From Lycium barbarum (taxonomy: Eukaryota; Streptophyta; Magnoliopsida; Solanales; Solanaceae), in contig NC_083340.1 of the NCBI RefSeq assembly GCF_019175385.1, positions 14,210,336-14,274,335 on the forward strand: a stretch of DNA of 64,000 nucleotides, in the 5' to 3' direction. Shown one piece after another: positions 20,412-30,860 of the stretch. The notes beneath the pieces were generated by a model. The model searched no databases. It was not told the DNA's origin and saw only the letters and a list, made by a program, of their open reading frames with translations. The position numbers and the translations under genes were made by a program. Positions within the stretch are counted from its first letter, which is position 1; every line of letters starts with the position of its first letter.

Positions 20412-21543
20412 GGCCCTTCATTTTAATGGGCCTCAAAATGTCAGCCCAACCCTAAGCAAGCCACAGCCTAGGACGGATTAGCCTTTAATTTTTTTTTGAA
20501 GAAATAAATCTTTACAACTTTTTTTGAATATTTAAGTTATAGAACAGGTTCACCGCTAGCTAGCTGAATGCCTAATTGTGACTGCATTATACATAAACAT
20601 TTAGCCATGCTTAGGACCAAATTGTGGAATTTCAAACAGCATCTAATGCAACTAATGCCAACATCTGCAACCAAATTGTGCATATCATATACTTTGTAAT
20701 CTCTTGTGTGCCAGCCTGAACCTACTGCTAATTTGTCCATGTCAATATTTGCCCTTCCCCTTCTGACTTCATAATTATTATTTTTAAAGAAATTGGCCTC
20801 GGCCCAGCCTCAAGGGCGGACCATCAGACTTGGGACGGAGCTATTAGCCTCAATTTCAAATGGCTAAAAAAAATCTTAACCCAACCATATCTAAGTAACA
20901 GGTAATGCTAGGCCGGCCTCACGGTCAAGCCATTCTGATGGTGGAAATGGCACTGTAGCCACTTTTAGGACCGTCGGCGTTCGCATATTATTTGATGTTT
21001 AGCCATAACTGAAAAACGAGTAGATATCGCTTTTTCTTCTTGACAATTCAGTTTTTTTTTTTAGTTCAAAACTTCAAGATATTGTGTCCTAAAATTAATT
21101 TTTTCAGTTTAAAATATCAAGATATTGTGTCCTTAAGTTCAAATATTTTAGTCCAAAACTTCAGGACAATGTGTCCTTAAGTTCAGTTTTTTTAATGGAA
21201 CTTCAGGATCTCTCTACTTTAGTGTCCTGAATTTTGGATTTTTCAGTTCAAACTTCAGGTACACTATGACATGAAGTTCGAATATGGTGTAGTTCAAACT
21301 TTCCATCCGCAACCTGAAAGTCAATTGTTATGGTTCCAATATCAGGTCATTGGAGAAGAAGAAAGAATAAGGAGAATAAGAAAGAAGCACCAATAATAAT
21401 TTCATGCATATGTCGATGAAATTATATCCTTAACCTTAAGTTTAAAATTCACTGTTTAAACTTTAGGACTCTAAACTGTGTAGTTCAAATTTCAATTAGT
21501 CTCGTGCAAGAATAAGGTGATTGAGTTTATATGATCTGAGAGT
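20412..21543. other. Intergenic with degenerate short repeats
   Basis: 20411-20950 has GGCC-rich stretches of an old repeat. At about 21055-21310 a unit of the type AGTTCAAAACTTCAGGACAATGTGTCCTTAA recurs several times in diverged form; CTTCAGGAC and GTCCTGAA make it partly self-complementary. No gene seen. Confidence 0.6.
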
Positions 21544-22188
21544 TGATAGGTCTTTTGAACATTTTAATATTATTTTATTGATATTAAAGTGTTGCATTCT
21601 TTTGTTTGACCATTCATGTTTGTGGCCATTAAGGCTGAAAATAGCCTCTTCAATTCTTACGTTTTCTTGGTACCATAATATGGCCATTTAAGCTTTCAGT
21701 TATAGGGGTAATAGTAGGGAGTAATGCAATTATGCCTTGTAACTTATCTTCCCATTTTCACATTTAGTACTCCATATTCACACCACTTTATTGTCCCTTT
21801 AATCCATTCTTTTCATCCAATTAATTCAAGGATGAATTTTTCAACTATAAATAGTTTGTCATCCTTATTTTGTGGACATAGAGAAAAATATAGTATATGA
21901 AAAGTGAGTTTAAAAAGTGAGAGTTTTTTCTAGTTGAAGGAAGGTGTTCTTTTTTGTGGAGCTTTGGACTCAACATCTTGTCCAGAGTTTGTTGAGTTAT
22001 ACGACGTGATCGAGCTGTTGTATCCTGGAGGGGACAAGTCAGAAAGATTACTGCTGGACAAATAGATTTGCTGCAGTGGGCTTGAATCTCCTTAAAGAGA
22101 GAGAGATATCCGCGCCTCAACCGAAGATATTTTTATTTCTTCATTTTTTTTCAATTGTAATTGTAATTTCATTGTAATATCACCAACA
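21544..22188 (+). repeat. 5' LTR of the copia element
   Basis: 645 bp, TGATAGG...CCAACA, with a TATA box (CTATAAATAG) at about 21845-21854. It lacks about 44 bp that are present in the 3' LTR near 26906-26950. Confidence 0.88.
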
Positions 22189-22205
22189 ATTTTAAGGAGA
22201 TTCAT

Positions 22206-24296
22206 ATGGCTACAATTGAAAAATCGGCGGATGTCAAAGTAGGAGATCTTAACAAGCCATTTCGGTTCAACGGTACTCATTTTAAGAGATGGAAGGGTAA
22301 AGTGATTTTCTACTTAAGTTTTCTCAATGTTTCTTATGTGTTAACTGAGAAGAATCCAAATAAAGTAGACAACTCTTCCATGAATGATGAAGAACTTATT
22401 TCTCTTCAAGAAAAAACTGAAAAGTACGATGAAGAGTCATACAAGTGTTGGTATTATTTACTTAATTGTCTATCAGATAATTTTTATGATTATTATGATA
22501 GAACTTACTCTACTGCAAAGAAAATTTGGAAAGCGTTGCAGAGTAAATATGATACCGAGGAGGCTGGAGCGAAAAAATATGCTGCTAGTAGATTTTTTCG
22601 TTTTCAAATGGTGGACAACAAATCAGTGGTAGATCAAGCTCAAGACTTTATAATGATTGTTGGAGAGCTTAGGTCCGAGCAGATCAAAATTGGAGATAAC
22701 CTTGTTGTTTGTGGCATAATAGATAAACTTCCACCTTCATGGAAGGAATTTCAAAAAACTATGCGCCACAAACAAAAGGAAACCTCTCTTGAGACGTTGA
22801 TTATGCGAATCCGCATGGAGGAAGAGGCAAGGGGCCAAGATGCACTTTTGCAAACAAAAGAGAGCAACTTACAACCCATCACAAACAAGGTAAATTTAAT
22901 TACTTCAAATAATGCTGCTCCTAATGCTAACAAAAATACCTCTATGAAGCCTAAGAAGAAAATATTCAAGAAAAATAATGGTAGACCTCCCAAGAAAAAT
23001 AATGGTGGTAACAACCAAGCACAAAATCAACAAGCACAAAATGGAGGACCATGCTTTGTCTGTGGCAAGAGTGGGAATATTGCTCGATTTTGCAAGTTTC
23101 GAAAACGTGGTCCTACACCTCAGGCGAACGTTACCGAAGAGCCACTTGTGGCGGTGATAACAGACATAAATATGGTTGAAAATGTTGATGGATGGTGGGC
23201 TGATTCTGGTGCAAACCGTCATGTCTGCTATGACAAAGATTGGTTCAAAGTGTATACTCCATTTGAAGAGCCCAAAACCATCATGCTTGGTGATTCTCAC
23301 ACTACTCAAGTGCTTGGAAAGGGAGATGTCGAGTTGAGCTTTACCTCAGGAAGGGTGTTAACTTTAAAAGATGTACTTTTTACTCCTTCCATGAGAAAAA
23401 ATTTGATGTCTAGTTTTCTTCTTAATAAAGCAGACTTCAAACAAATTATTGAGTCTGATCAATATGTAATAGTGAAAAAAGGCATTTTTGTGGGAAAGGG
23501 GTATGCTTGTGATGGGATGTTTAAGTTGAATGTTGAGATGAATAAAGTTACTAATTCTGTTTACATGCTTTCTTCCACTAATTTTTGCAATGCTCGTTTG
23601 TGTCATTTTAATAATCGTTATGTGGGAATCATGAGTAGTTTAGGATTAATCCTAATGATTAAAAAAGATTTTAAAAAATGTGAGGCTTGTAGTAAAGCCA
23701 AAATCACAAAAAGGCCTCATTTTCAAGTTGAAAGAAAAACTGAATTATTAGAGTTAATTCATACTGATATTTGTGAATTTGGAGGAATTTTAACTCGTGG
23801 AGGAAATAGATATTTTATCACTTTTATGGATGACTTTTCTAAGTATACATATATGTTCTTGATGAAAAATAAAAGTGATGCTTTTGAAAATTTTAAAATT
23901 TATCTCCATGAAGTTGAAAATCAGTTTGGAAGAAAAATAAAAAGAATTAGAAGTGATAGAGGCTGTGAATATGAGTCTAATGAGTTTAATTCTTTTGTTA
24001 GATCGTTGGGAATAATTCATGAAACTACTCCACCTTATTCTCCTGCGTCTAATGGTGTAGCGGAGAGAAAAAATAGAACTTTAGTTGAGTTAACAAATGT
24101 CATGCTTATTGAGTCTAGTGCACCTCTAAATTTTTGGGGTGAAGTTATTTTAACTGCTTGTTATGTGTTGAATCGTGTGCCTCATAAAAAGACTAAATTA
24201 ACACCATTTGAGTTGTGGAAAGGTCACACGCCAAATTTGAGATATCTAACAGTTTGGGGTTGTCTAGCTTATGCAAGGCTAATGGATCCCAAATAA
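22206..24296 (+). pseudogene. copia gag-protease-integrase, open for 696 codons
   Basis: Starts [15 protein letters not shown] 17 bp after the LTR. Residues 1-275 are Gag. A zinc knuckle lies at 283-296, [14 protein letters not shown], where the usual His is replaced by Asn. The protease motif [12 protein letters not shown] is at about 331-342. A GAG-pre/integrase zinc-binding region follows (LCHFNNR, then CEACSKAKI). The integrase core shows [31 protein letters not shown] and [15 protein letters not shown], with the acidic residues retained. It stops at 24296 within the integrase C-terminal part, and the +1 frame continues the homology (LGKKVTTCVFLGYASNS). Such an element would copy its RNA into DNA and integrate it, but the zinc-knuckle change and the frameshift make this copy inactive. 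Confidence 0.88.
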
Positions 24297-25764
24297 GTAA
24301 ATTGGGTAAAAAAGTTACTACTTGTGTTTTTCTTGGTTATGCTTCAAATAGTACAGCCTATAGATTTTTTAGTCTTGAAGATAATATAATAATAGAATCA
24401 GGAGATGCTATTTTTCATGAAAATAAATTTCCATTTGATTCTAAAAATAGTAGGGATCATAGGACTAACGAAAATATTTTGTCACTACCTAGTTCTTCTA
24501 CTTTTGTTTTGAAAAATAAAGAAAGTGATGATTTTGAGTTAAGAAGAAGTAAAAGAGCTAGAGTAGAAAAAGATTTTGGTCTTGATTTTTATGTTTTTAA
24601 TATTGGAGATGACCCTCTCAATTTACAAGAAGCTTTACCTTCACATGATGCTATTTTTTGGGAAAGAGGCTGTAAATGATGAAATGGAATCACTTATTTC
24701 CAATAAAACTTGGAAGTTAGTTGATTTACCACCGAGTTGTAAAACAATTGGGTGTAAATAGGTCCTTAGAAAAAAGTTAAAACCGAATGGCTCTGTTGAT
24801 AAATATAAGGCTAGACTAGTTGCTAAAGGTTTTAAACAACTAGAAGGTCTTTAAACAACTTGAAGGCCTAGAATTTTTTGATATTTTTTCTCCGGTAACT
24901 AGAATTACATCCATAAGGCTTTTAATAGCTATTGCTTCAATTTTTGATTTGCATATTCACCAAATGGATGTAAAAACTGCTTTTTAAAATGGGAACCTAA
25001 ATGAGGAAATTTATATGGAACAACTCGAAAGTTTTATTGAAGCAGGCCAAGAAAGCAAAATGTGTAAACTTACTAAATTCGTATATGGCTTGAAACGGGC
25101 ACCAAAGCAATGACATAAGAAATTTGATTCCTGCATGATTGAAAATGGTTTTAAAACAAACGAGTGTGATAAGTGCATTATCATAAGTCTTGAAATAATT
25201 CACACGTTATTGTTTACCTCTTTGTTGATGATTTATTGATCTTTGGCTCAAACATGAATGTTATTGGTGAAACGAAAAATATTCTTAGAAGCCATTTTGA
25301 CATGAAAGATCTTGGTGAAGCAAATTTAATTCTTGGAATAAAAATTACTAAAACATGTGATGGAATATTCCTTGACCAATCACATTATGTTGAGAAAATT
25401 TTGAAAAAAATATAACTTTCTTGATTGCAAGCATGTTGTAACTCCTTTTGATTCAAGTGTTCACTTATTTCCTGTTCAAAGTGAAAATGATGTGATAAAT
25501 CAAAAGGAATATGCTAGCTTAATTGGAAGTTTGAGATATGTGACTGATTGCACTAGGCCTGATATTGCGTATGCAGTTGGAGTACTTAGCAGGTTTACAA
25601 GCATGCTAGGTAGTGAACATTGGCATGCCATAACGAGAGTTATGAAATATTTAGTTGGTACAAAAACTTATGGCTTGTTTTATAAAAAAATATCCTGCTA
25701 TACATAAAGCCTTTTCTGATGCAGATTGGAACACTTTATCTGGTGATTCCTGTTCTACCACTGG
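24297..25764 (+). pseudogene. copia reverse transcriptase region, multiply broken
   Basis: Homology continues in changing frames: the end of integrase (24300-24679), then the start of reverse transcriptase (WKLVDLPPSCKTIGCK, ending in TAG where Trp is normal). KYKARLVAKGFKQ follows, with a small local duplication at about 24838-24862 and several stops. VDDLLIFGSN, the catalytic Y/FVDD region, is at about 25222-25250, and the C-terminal part is at 25492-25707 (YASLIGSLRYV, TRPDIAYAVG). At least four frame changes or stops occur. Confidence 0.85.
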
Positions 25765-26169
25765 TTGGCAGGCGGTGCTATTTGTTGGAAATCAAAAAAG
25801 CAAACTATTATTGCTAACTCGACCATGGAGGCTGAACTAATTGCTTTAGCTTCAGCTAGTGAAGAAGCGAATTGGTTAAGAGATTTATTATTTCAAATTC
25901 CTTATTTTGAAAAATCAATTCCTCCTATTTTAATTCATTGTGATAGCACCGGTACAATCGATAGAGTCCAGAACCGTTATTATAACGGTAAATCCAGACC
26001 TATAAGGAGAAAACACAGTACTGTGAGATCATATTTGACAAGTGGTACCATTAATGTTGATTATGTCAAATCTTGTGATAATCTTGCAGATCCGCTAACC
26101 AAGGCCTTGGCAAGAGAAAAGGTCTGGAGCACATCGAGGGGGATGAGATTGAAGCCCATAAATTCATGA
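25765..26169 (+). pseudogene. copia RNase H and C-terminal part
   Basis: The frame covers the second half of copia RNase H. TMEAELIAL carries the conserved acidic residue, HCDST the next, and NVDYVKSCDNLADPLTKAL is the family's C-terminal signature. RNase H removes the RNA strand after reverse transcription. The reading frame is intact here but cut off from upstream pol by the breaks described. Confidence 0.85.
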
Positions 26170-26724
26170 GTCGTATATGAGGAAACCCATTGGGGACTAG
26201 AGATCCTATAACTAGGTTCAATGGGAAAAACGAATCATATGATGACTTGTTGAGAAAAAAATGCACTATTTTATTTATTCCATCCCTATGGTGTGAGTGC
26301 GTTATTCTGTAACAGTTTGTGGAGGTTGAGTTTGTAAACTCTTAATGAAATTTTGTAGCTCGTATGAGTGGGGTGTTAAATTACAGAAGCACCCTTGACA
26401 GATTTCACCTATGTGAGTGTGGAAGTAGGCCGCTTCCTATGAAAATTGGGCTCGTTTTCAAAAGCACTCATGAAACCGGGATAGCACAAGGCCGTAATGT
26501 GTTGGCTGTGAAATCTCATGTTAACACCTTGATTATTATGTGTAAGCAATAATTCTTTATTTCCCTTAAGCAGTCATAGTTCAAGTCTGAGACCACTACG
26601 ACTCTGGATTAAAGATTATTGTTATACTAAATGGAGGTTCAATGCAGAGCACACCTTCATTATGCATAATAGTCTTCCTTCAGCTGGTAAACTCTCTTGT
26701 ATAATATTAAATTGAGTGAGGGAT

Positions 26725-27407
26725 TGATAGGTCTTTTGAGCATTTTAATATTATTTTATTGATATTAAAGTTTCCCATTCTTTTGTTTGACCATTCATGT
26801 TTGTGGCCATTAAGGCTGAAAATAGCCTCTTCAATTCTTACGTTTTCTTGGTACCATAATATGACCATTTAAGCTTTCAGTTATAGGGGTAATAGTAGGC
26901 AGTAATGATCCCTTCCTATTGGTCTTTCATTTCCTCACACGTCTGACTATGCAATTATGCCTTGTACCTTATCTTCCCATTTTCACATTTAGTACTCCAT
27001 ATTCACACCACTTTATTGTCCCTTTAATCCATTCTTTTCATCCAATTAATTCAAGGATAAATTTTTCAACTATAAATAGTTTGTCATCCTTACTTTGTGG
27101 ACATAGAGAAAAATATAGTGTATGAAAATTGAGTTAAAAAAGTGAGAGTTTTTTCTAGTTGAAGGAAGGTGTTCTTTTTTGTGGAGCTTTGGACTCAACA
27201 TCTTATCCAGAGTTTGTTGAGTTATACGACGTGATCGGGCTATTGTATCTTGGAGGGGACAAGTCAGAAAGATTACTGTTGGATCAGTAGATTTGCTGCA
27301 GTGGGCTTGAATCTCCTCAAAGAGAGCGAGATATCCGCGCCTCAACCGAAAATATTTTTATTTCTTCACTTTTTTTCAATTGTAATTTCATTGTAATATC
27401 ACCAACA
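26725..27407 (+). repeat. 3' LTR of the copia element
   Basis: 683 bp, same ends and TATA box region as the 5' LTR (CTATAAATAG near 27070). There are scattered substitutions plus the 44-bp length difference, so the insertion is not recent. Confidence 0.88.
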
Positions 27408-27616
27408 GTCATGCTTGATGGCGAGTTGAAAGTTCTCATTGATGTGGCTATATAATTAGAAGAAGAAGAAGAAGAAGAAGAAGAAAAGATAGTGTCCTTT
27501 TTTAAGTGCTGGCTAAACTTTAAATAATTTACAAAGTCAGATTAAAACTTAAATTTTAACTCTGGTGGACTCTGTGTTTTCTTCAAAGATAAAGCACAGA
27601 TAAAATTAAAAGTATA
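27408..27616. repeat. Short spacer with GAA microsatellite
   Basis: (GAA)n at about 27459-27486. Nothing else recognised. Confidence 0.7.
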
Positions 27617-28144
27617 TACAGTCAGAACTCTTTATAACCGCATCCGCATATAACAGCATCTTTATAACAGCCCAATTTCTTCGAAATCGATTTTTTATGT
27701 TATATTTTACTTCTCTATAACAACATTTTACTTATAACAACAACAGTCAACTTTATAGTAATACACTCTTTGTAAAATTACCCCTCATATAACAACTATT
27801 TTCTTGTTTTGGTAATATAATAATTAACCATCTTTATAAAAATAGAATATCTATGATTACCAATAATAAGTGTAGAGATTTTGATCAAATATTTGATCCT
27901 TTAATACACTATTTTTGTCAAAGAGTATCATATGAATATAACTTTTCATTATTAAAAGATTTCTTTTGTTATACAAAGTGTGATTAAGCTTAGAATTTAG
28001 CAATTAAAAATGAGAAATGAGATTTTATGCATCTTTTTTGTCTATAACAGCAAAATATTATTTAAATGTTATTGTTGTTAAAGGCCTATAACAGTCAAAC
28101 AAATTTGGACTTAACGATGCTCTTACAGAAAGATTTGACTATAC
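27617..28144. mobile_element. MITE with ACAGTCA...CTTTATAAC ends
   Basis: The left end TACAGTCAGAACTCTTTATAAC is matched by the right end, whose complement reads TATAGTCAAATCTTTCTGTAAG. Words such as TATAACAGC and CTATAACA repeat inside. It belongs to a MITE family common in nightshades. The target duplication is unclear because both flanks are TATA-like. Confidence 0.6.
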
Positions 28145-28213
28145 AAATAATCAATAAATAATCCAAAAGGAAAGAAAAGAACAAGACTAACCTTTGAACT
28201 TTCTTGCCCCTCG

Positions 28214-28401
28214 CAATGGCGGAGCCACACTATGTCGAGGGTGTTCATCCGAACCCCCTCGGCGGGAAAAAAATACTGTTTTTATAAGGTTAAAATTATT
28301 TTTATGTATATATATTAGATGTTGAACCCCCTTAGACTTGTTCATAAGCTTACTTTTTTATATTTTGAACCCCCTCAACGAAAATTCTGACTCCGCCACT
28401 A
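28214..28401. mobile_element. hAT MITE, 188 bp
   Basis: The perfect 8-bp duplication GCCCCTCG is at 28206-28213 and 28402-28409. Ends: CAATGGCGGAGCCAC and, complemented, TAGTGGCGGAGTCAG. The inside contains GAACCCCCT words near both ends. It is related to the element at 45288-45550. Confidence 0.88.
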
Positions 28402-28427
28402 GCCCCTCGTACAAGAGGCTGCACTAG

Positions 28428-28545
28428 GGGGTCAGCCCAATGCATAAAGCATTTCTAGTTAGCAAAGTTTGAAAAGAGACCGTACCTCAAAAAACATAAT
28501 GTAGACAACTTATTCTAATGCAAGTATTAGTGATTGCGGGATCAC
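28428..28545 (+). mobile_element. SolS-type SINE, diverged
   Basis: GGTCAGCCCAATGCATAAAGCAT..., then GAGACCGTACCTCAAA and CTAATGCAAGTATTAGTG, match the body of nightshade tRNA-derived SINEs as I know them. The 3' tRNA-like GGCTCGAACCC part is not preserved and no tail is seen. This is recognised from memory, not by search. Confidence 0.5.
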
Positions 28546-29299
28546 CTACCCTGCTCTGAGCAATTATCCACACACTAGTCGGGCTCATTCACGAATTTCC
28601 TGCACCAAATTTTTATTTGTTTTTTCTATTTTGATTGGTTTATGGCAGAAAGAATTTTTAATAAAGTATACAAAAAAGAGAGCAGACAAATTGGTGGGCC
28701 TTATGATAAATAAAGACTTGAATATTTAACCAAATTCACATGTAAAACATGATTTGGGTTCTTATCCGACCCCCCTTTTTTGTCTGCAAGTCCGCTTCCA
28801 CCAAATTTGCGTCACGTCACCATTATTTGTATTCTAGTGTACGAAAAATATATTAAATTATATAAGTACTATACATAGTGGAATAAATGATTTTATTTAC
28901 ATCAAAAAATTTGTCCCTACACTACACTTCAATTATTAGCAGTTAAAGTTGTGACATGTCGAAATTACTACTATTGTGAGAGAGTATATAAACAAAGGTT
29001 AAGAGGAAAGTTAAGCACTTAAGCTTCTGAGAAACACGCATGGGAAGATTGTCCTTAGTTGAAGTGAAAGTTAAAATGTGTTCAAATGAAGAGCATTTGA
29101 ATATTTGCCGTCAATTTCAACCCACATGATAATCATGGCATGTTATGCCAATACAATTATGGAAATACTTGGTCTATAATAGACAATAGTGTTCTGACCA
29201 AAAGAAAACCAAGTTCATTGCATTCTCCTAAAAGGAAATGCCTCCTTCATGCCTTACTTTTATAAGACTAAAATATGTGGCTATATACATTTCTAATAT
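28546..29299. other. Intergenic, no gene seen
   Basis: AT-rich with no recognised feature. Confidence 0.6.
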
Positions 29300-30175
29300 A
29301 TAAGTGTGAAGAGAGGACTAACACAACAATACAAATTTGTACCACAAACTATATAAATTATACATTTTAATCAACTATTTTTTTATCTCATGTGGACATA
29401 TGTCATAATACTGAATGTTCTTGAAAATAGTCAATTTTGATTAGAATATATTTATTGGAGAGAGATAGGTGTAAGATAGTAAAATATATCTTTTATTTAT
29501 GATTTCTTAAGGGGCGTGCAAAAGGGAAAGTGACAAGTAATATGGAACAGAGGAAGTATATATTTTACCATAATATTCATATTTATTGGTGTAGGTCTCA
29601 ATAGCCTTCGAAAATGAGTAATTAATGTGAAGAGTAAAATTAATAATAAGAACAAAAATTTCTTTCTCTTGATATGCTAACGTGGACAAATAAAAATAAA
29701 CAGAGGGAGTGACTTTTATATTCGTTTTTCTTCTTTTTCAATACTTTAAACATGAAAAGAGGACGAACAATAGCAATGCAAATCTTCACCAAAAGTTATA
29801 TAAATTATACACTTTAACCAACTACTTTTTTATCCCACTTGGACACATGTCATAGTACTGAGTATTTATTCTTTTATCATGTATATATGTATGCACTTCA
29901 ATTTTAATTCTCCTACACATAACTTGTCCACTTTTGACTTTTCACGTTCTTTAAGAATTGATAAATGAAGTATATATTTTATCATAATATCCATATTTAT
30001 TGGTGAGTAGTCTCAATAGCCTCAGAAAATGATTTGAAAATGAATAATTAACGTGAATGGTAAAATAAGAAGAAGAAAAATTTCTTTTTGTTGATATATT
30101 AACGTAGACAAGTAAAAGTAAAGGGAGGGAGTGAATTTTATCCCCGTTTTCCTTCTTTGTCAATACTTTACTTAT
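29300..30175. repeat. Tandem duplication, unit about 430 bp
   Basis: Copy 1 (about 29300-29745) and copy 2 (about 29746-30175) align from GAAGAGAGGACTAAC / GAAAAGAGGACGAAC through CTATATAAATTATACA, ATATTCATATTTATTGGTG and TCTCAATAGCC, to CAATACTTTA. Each copy contains a Stowaway-like end (AAACAGAGGGAGTGA / AAGGGAGGGAGTGA) and CTTGATATGCTAACG-type sequence shared with 9659-9880. The copies differ by substitutions and indels, so the duplication is old. Confidence 0.75.
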
Positions 30176-30684
30176 TTTACTCTCCTTTGTAGTCTCTAAT
30201 TATTGTTTCTTTACATTTATAAAATGTATTACTTTATATTTTTATTTTGGAATTAAAATTTGGTGATTTACGATATAACATATATCTTTCTAATTTTGAT
30301 TTCTTTGTAACAATTTTTTTTATTTATAATTGTTAATATAAAAAAATTATAATATATTTTTTAATTAATTTAATAAAAATATTTTGTTAGTTTTGCTTTT
30401 AAAAAATCCAATATATTGTATACAACAATGGTTCTTATGTTTGGATCTGATTAGTTAGTTAATTGAAATGGATATTAACATGTCGGTATACATATAAGAT
30501 ATTAAAAAATTTAAAAGAAAAAAGCTAGCATCAAGATATTAATTTCCCCTCATATTCTTACTAATTTTTTTTCCACATCGATGAACAACTTTCATTGTCA
30601 TGACAATGAGAAAAAAATCTGACTCTTTCCATTTCAAAAACTTAATTCCATCATGTGTTTTTAATTTTTAAACTCTATTTTTTA
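30176..30684. other. Intergenic, no gene seen
   Basis: Very AT-rich; no recognised feature. Confidence 0.6.
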
Positions 30685-30818
30685 ATTATAACTAAAGTGA
30701 TGGTACATAAAATACATTTTTGTATATAATAACAATTAGAATATTTTTAATTATAACAAAAGTGATGGTACATAAAATACATGTTGCTATATATAATAAC
30801 AATCAGAATATTTTTAAA
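30685..30818. repeat. Tandem duplication, unit about 65-70 bp
   Basis: AAAGTGATGGTACATAAAATACAT...ATATAATAACAATNAGAATATTTTTAA occurs twice in direct order with few differences. Confidence 0.85.
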
Positions 30819-30860
30819 AGTTATTTTCAAAATACAAACCTTAAAGACTGGCTAATCAAA

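Larger units (their letters stand above)
21544..27407 (+). mobile_element. Ty1/copia LTR retrotransposon, 5.86 kb, inactive
   Basis: Direct LTRs 21544-22188 and 26725-27407 start TGATAGGTCTTTTGA and end ATCACCAACA. Gag, protease, integrase, reverse transcriptase and RNase H follow in copia order. The purine-rich GAGTGAGGGAT precedes the 3' LTR. The 5-bp flanks (AGAGT and GTCAT) do not match, so no target duplication is seen. I also see no initiator-Met primer site after the 5' LTR (ATTTTAAGGAGATTC is there instead). The frame is intact through most of integrase and then breaks repeatedly. Confidence 0.9.

Noticed and set aside
20537..20740. A 67-codon minus-strand frame considered as an exon.
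   Set aside because: No recognisable family, no splice context, and it lies in old repeat-like sequence.
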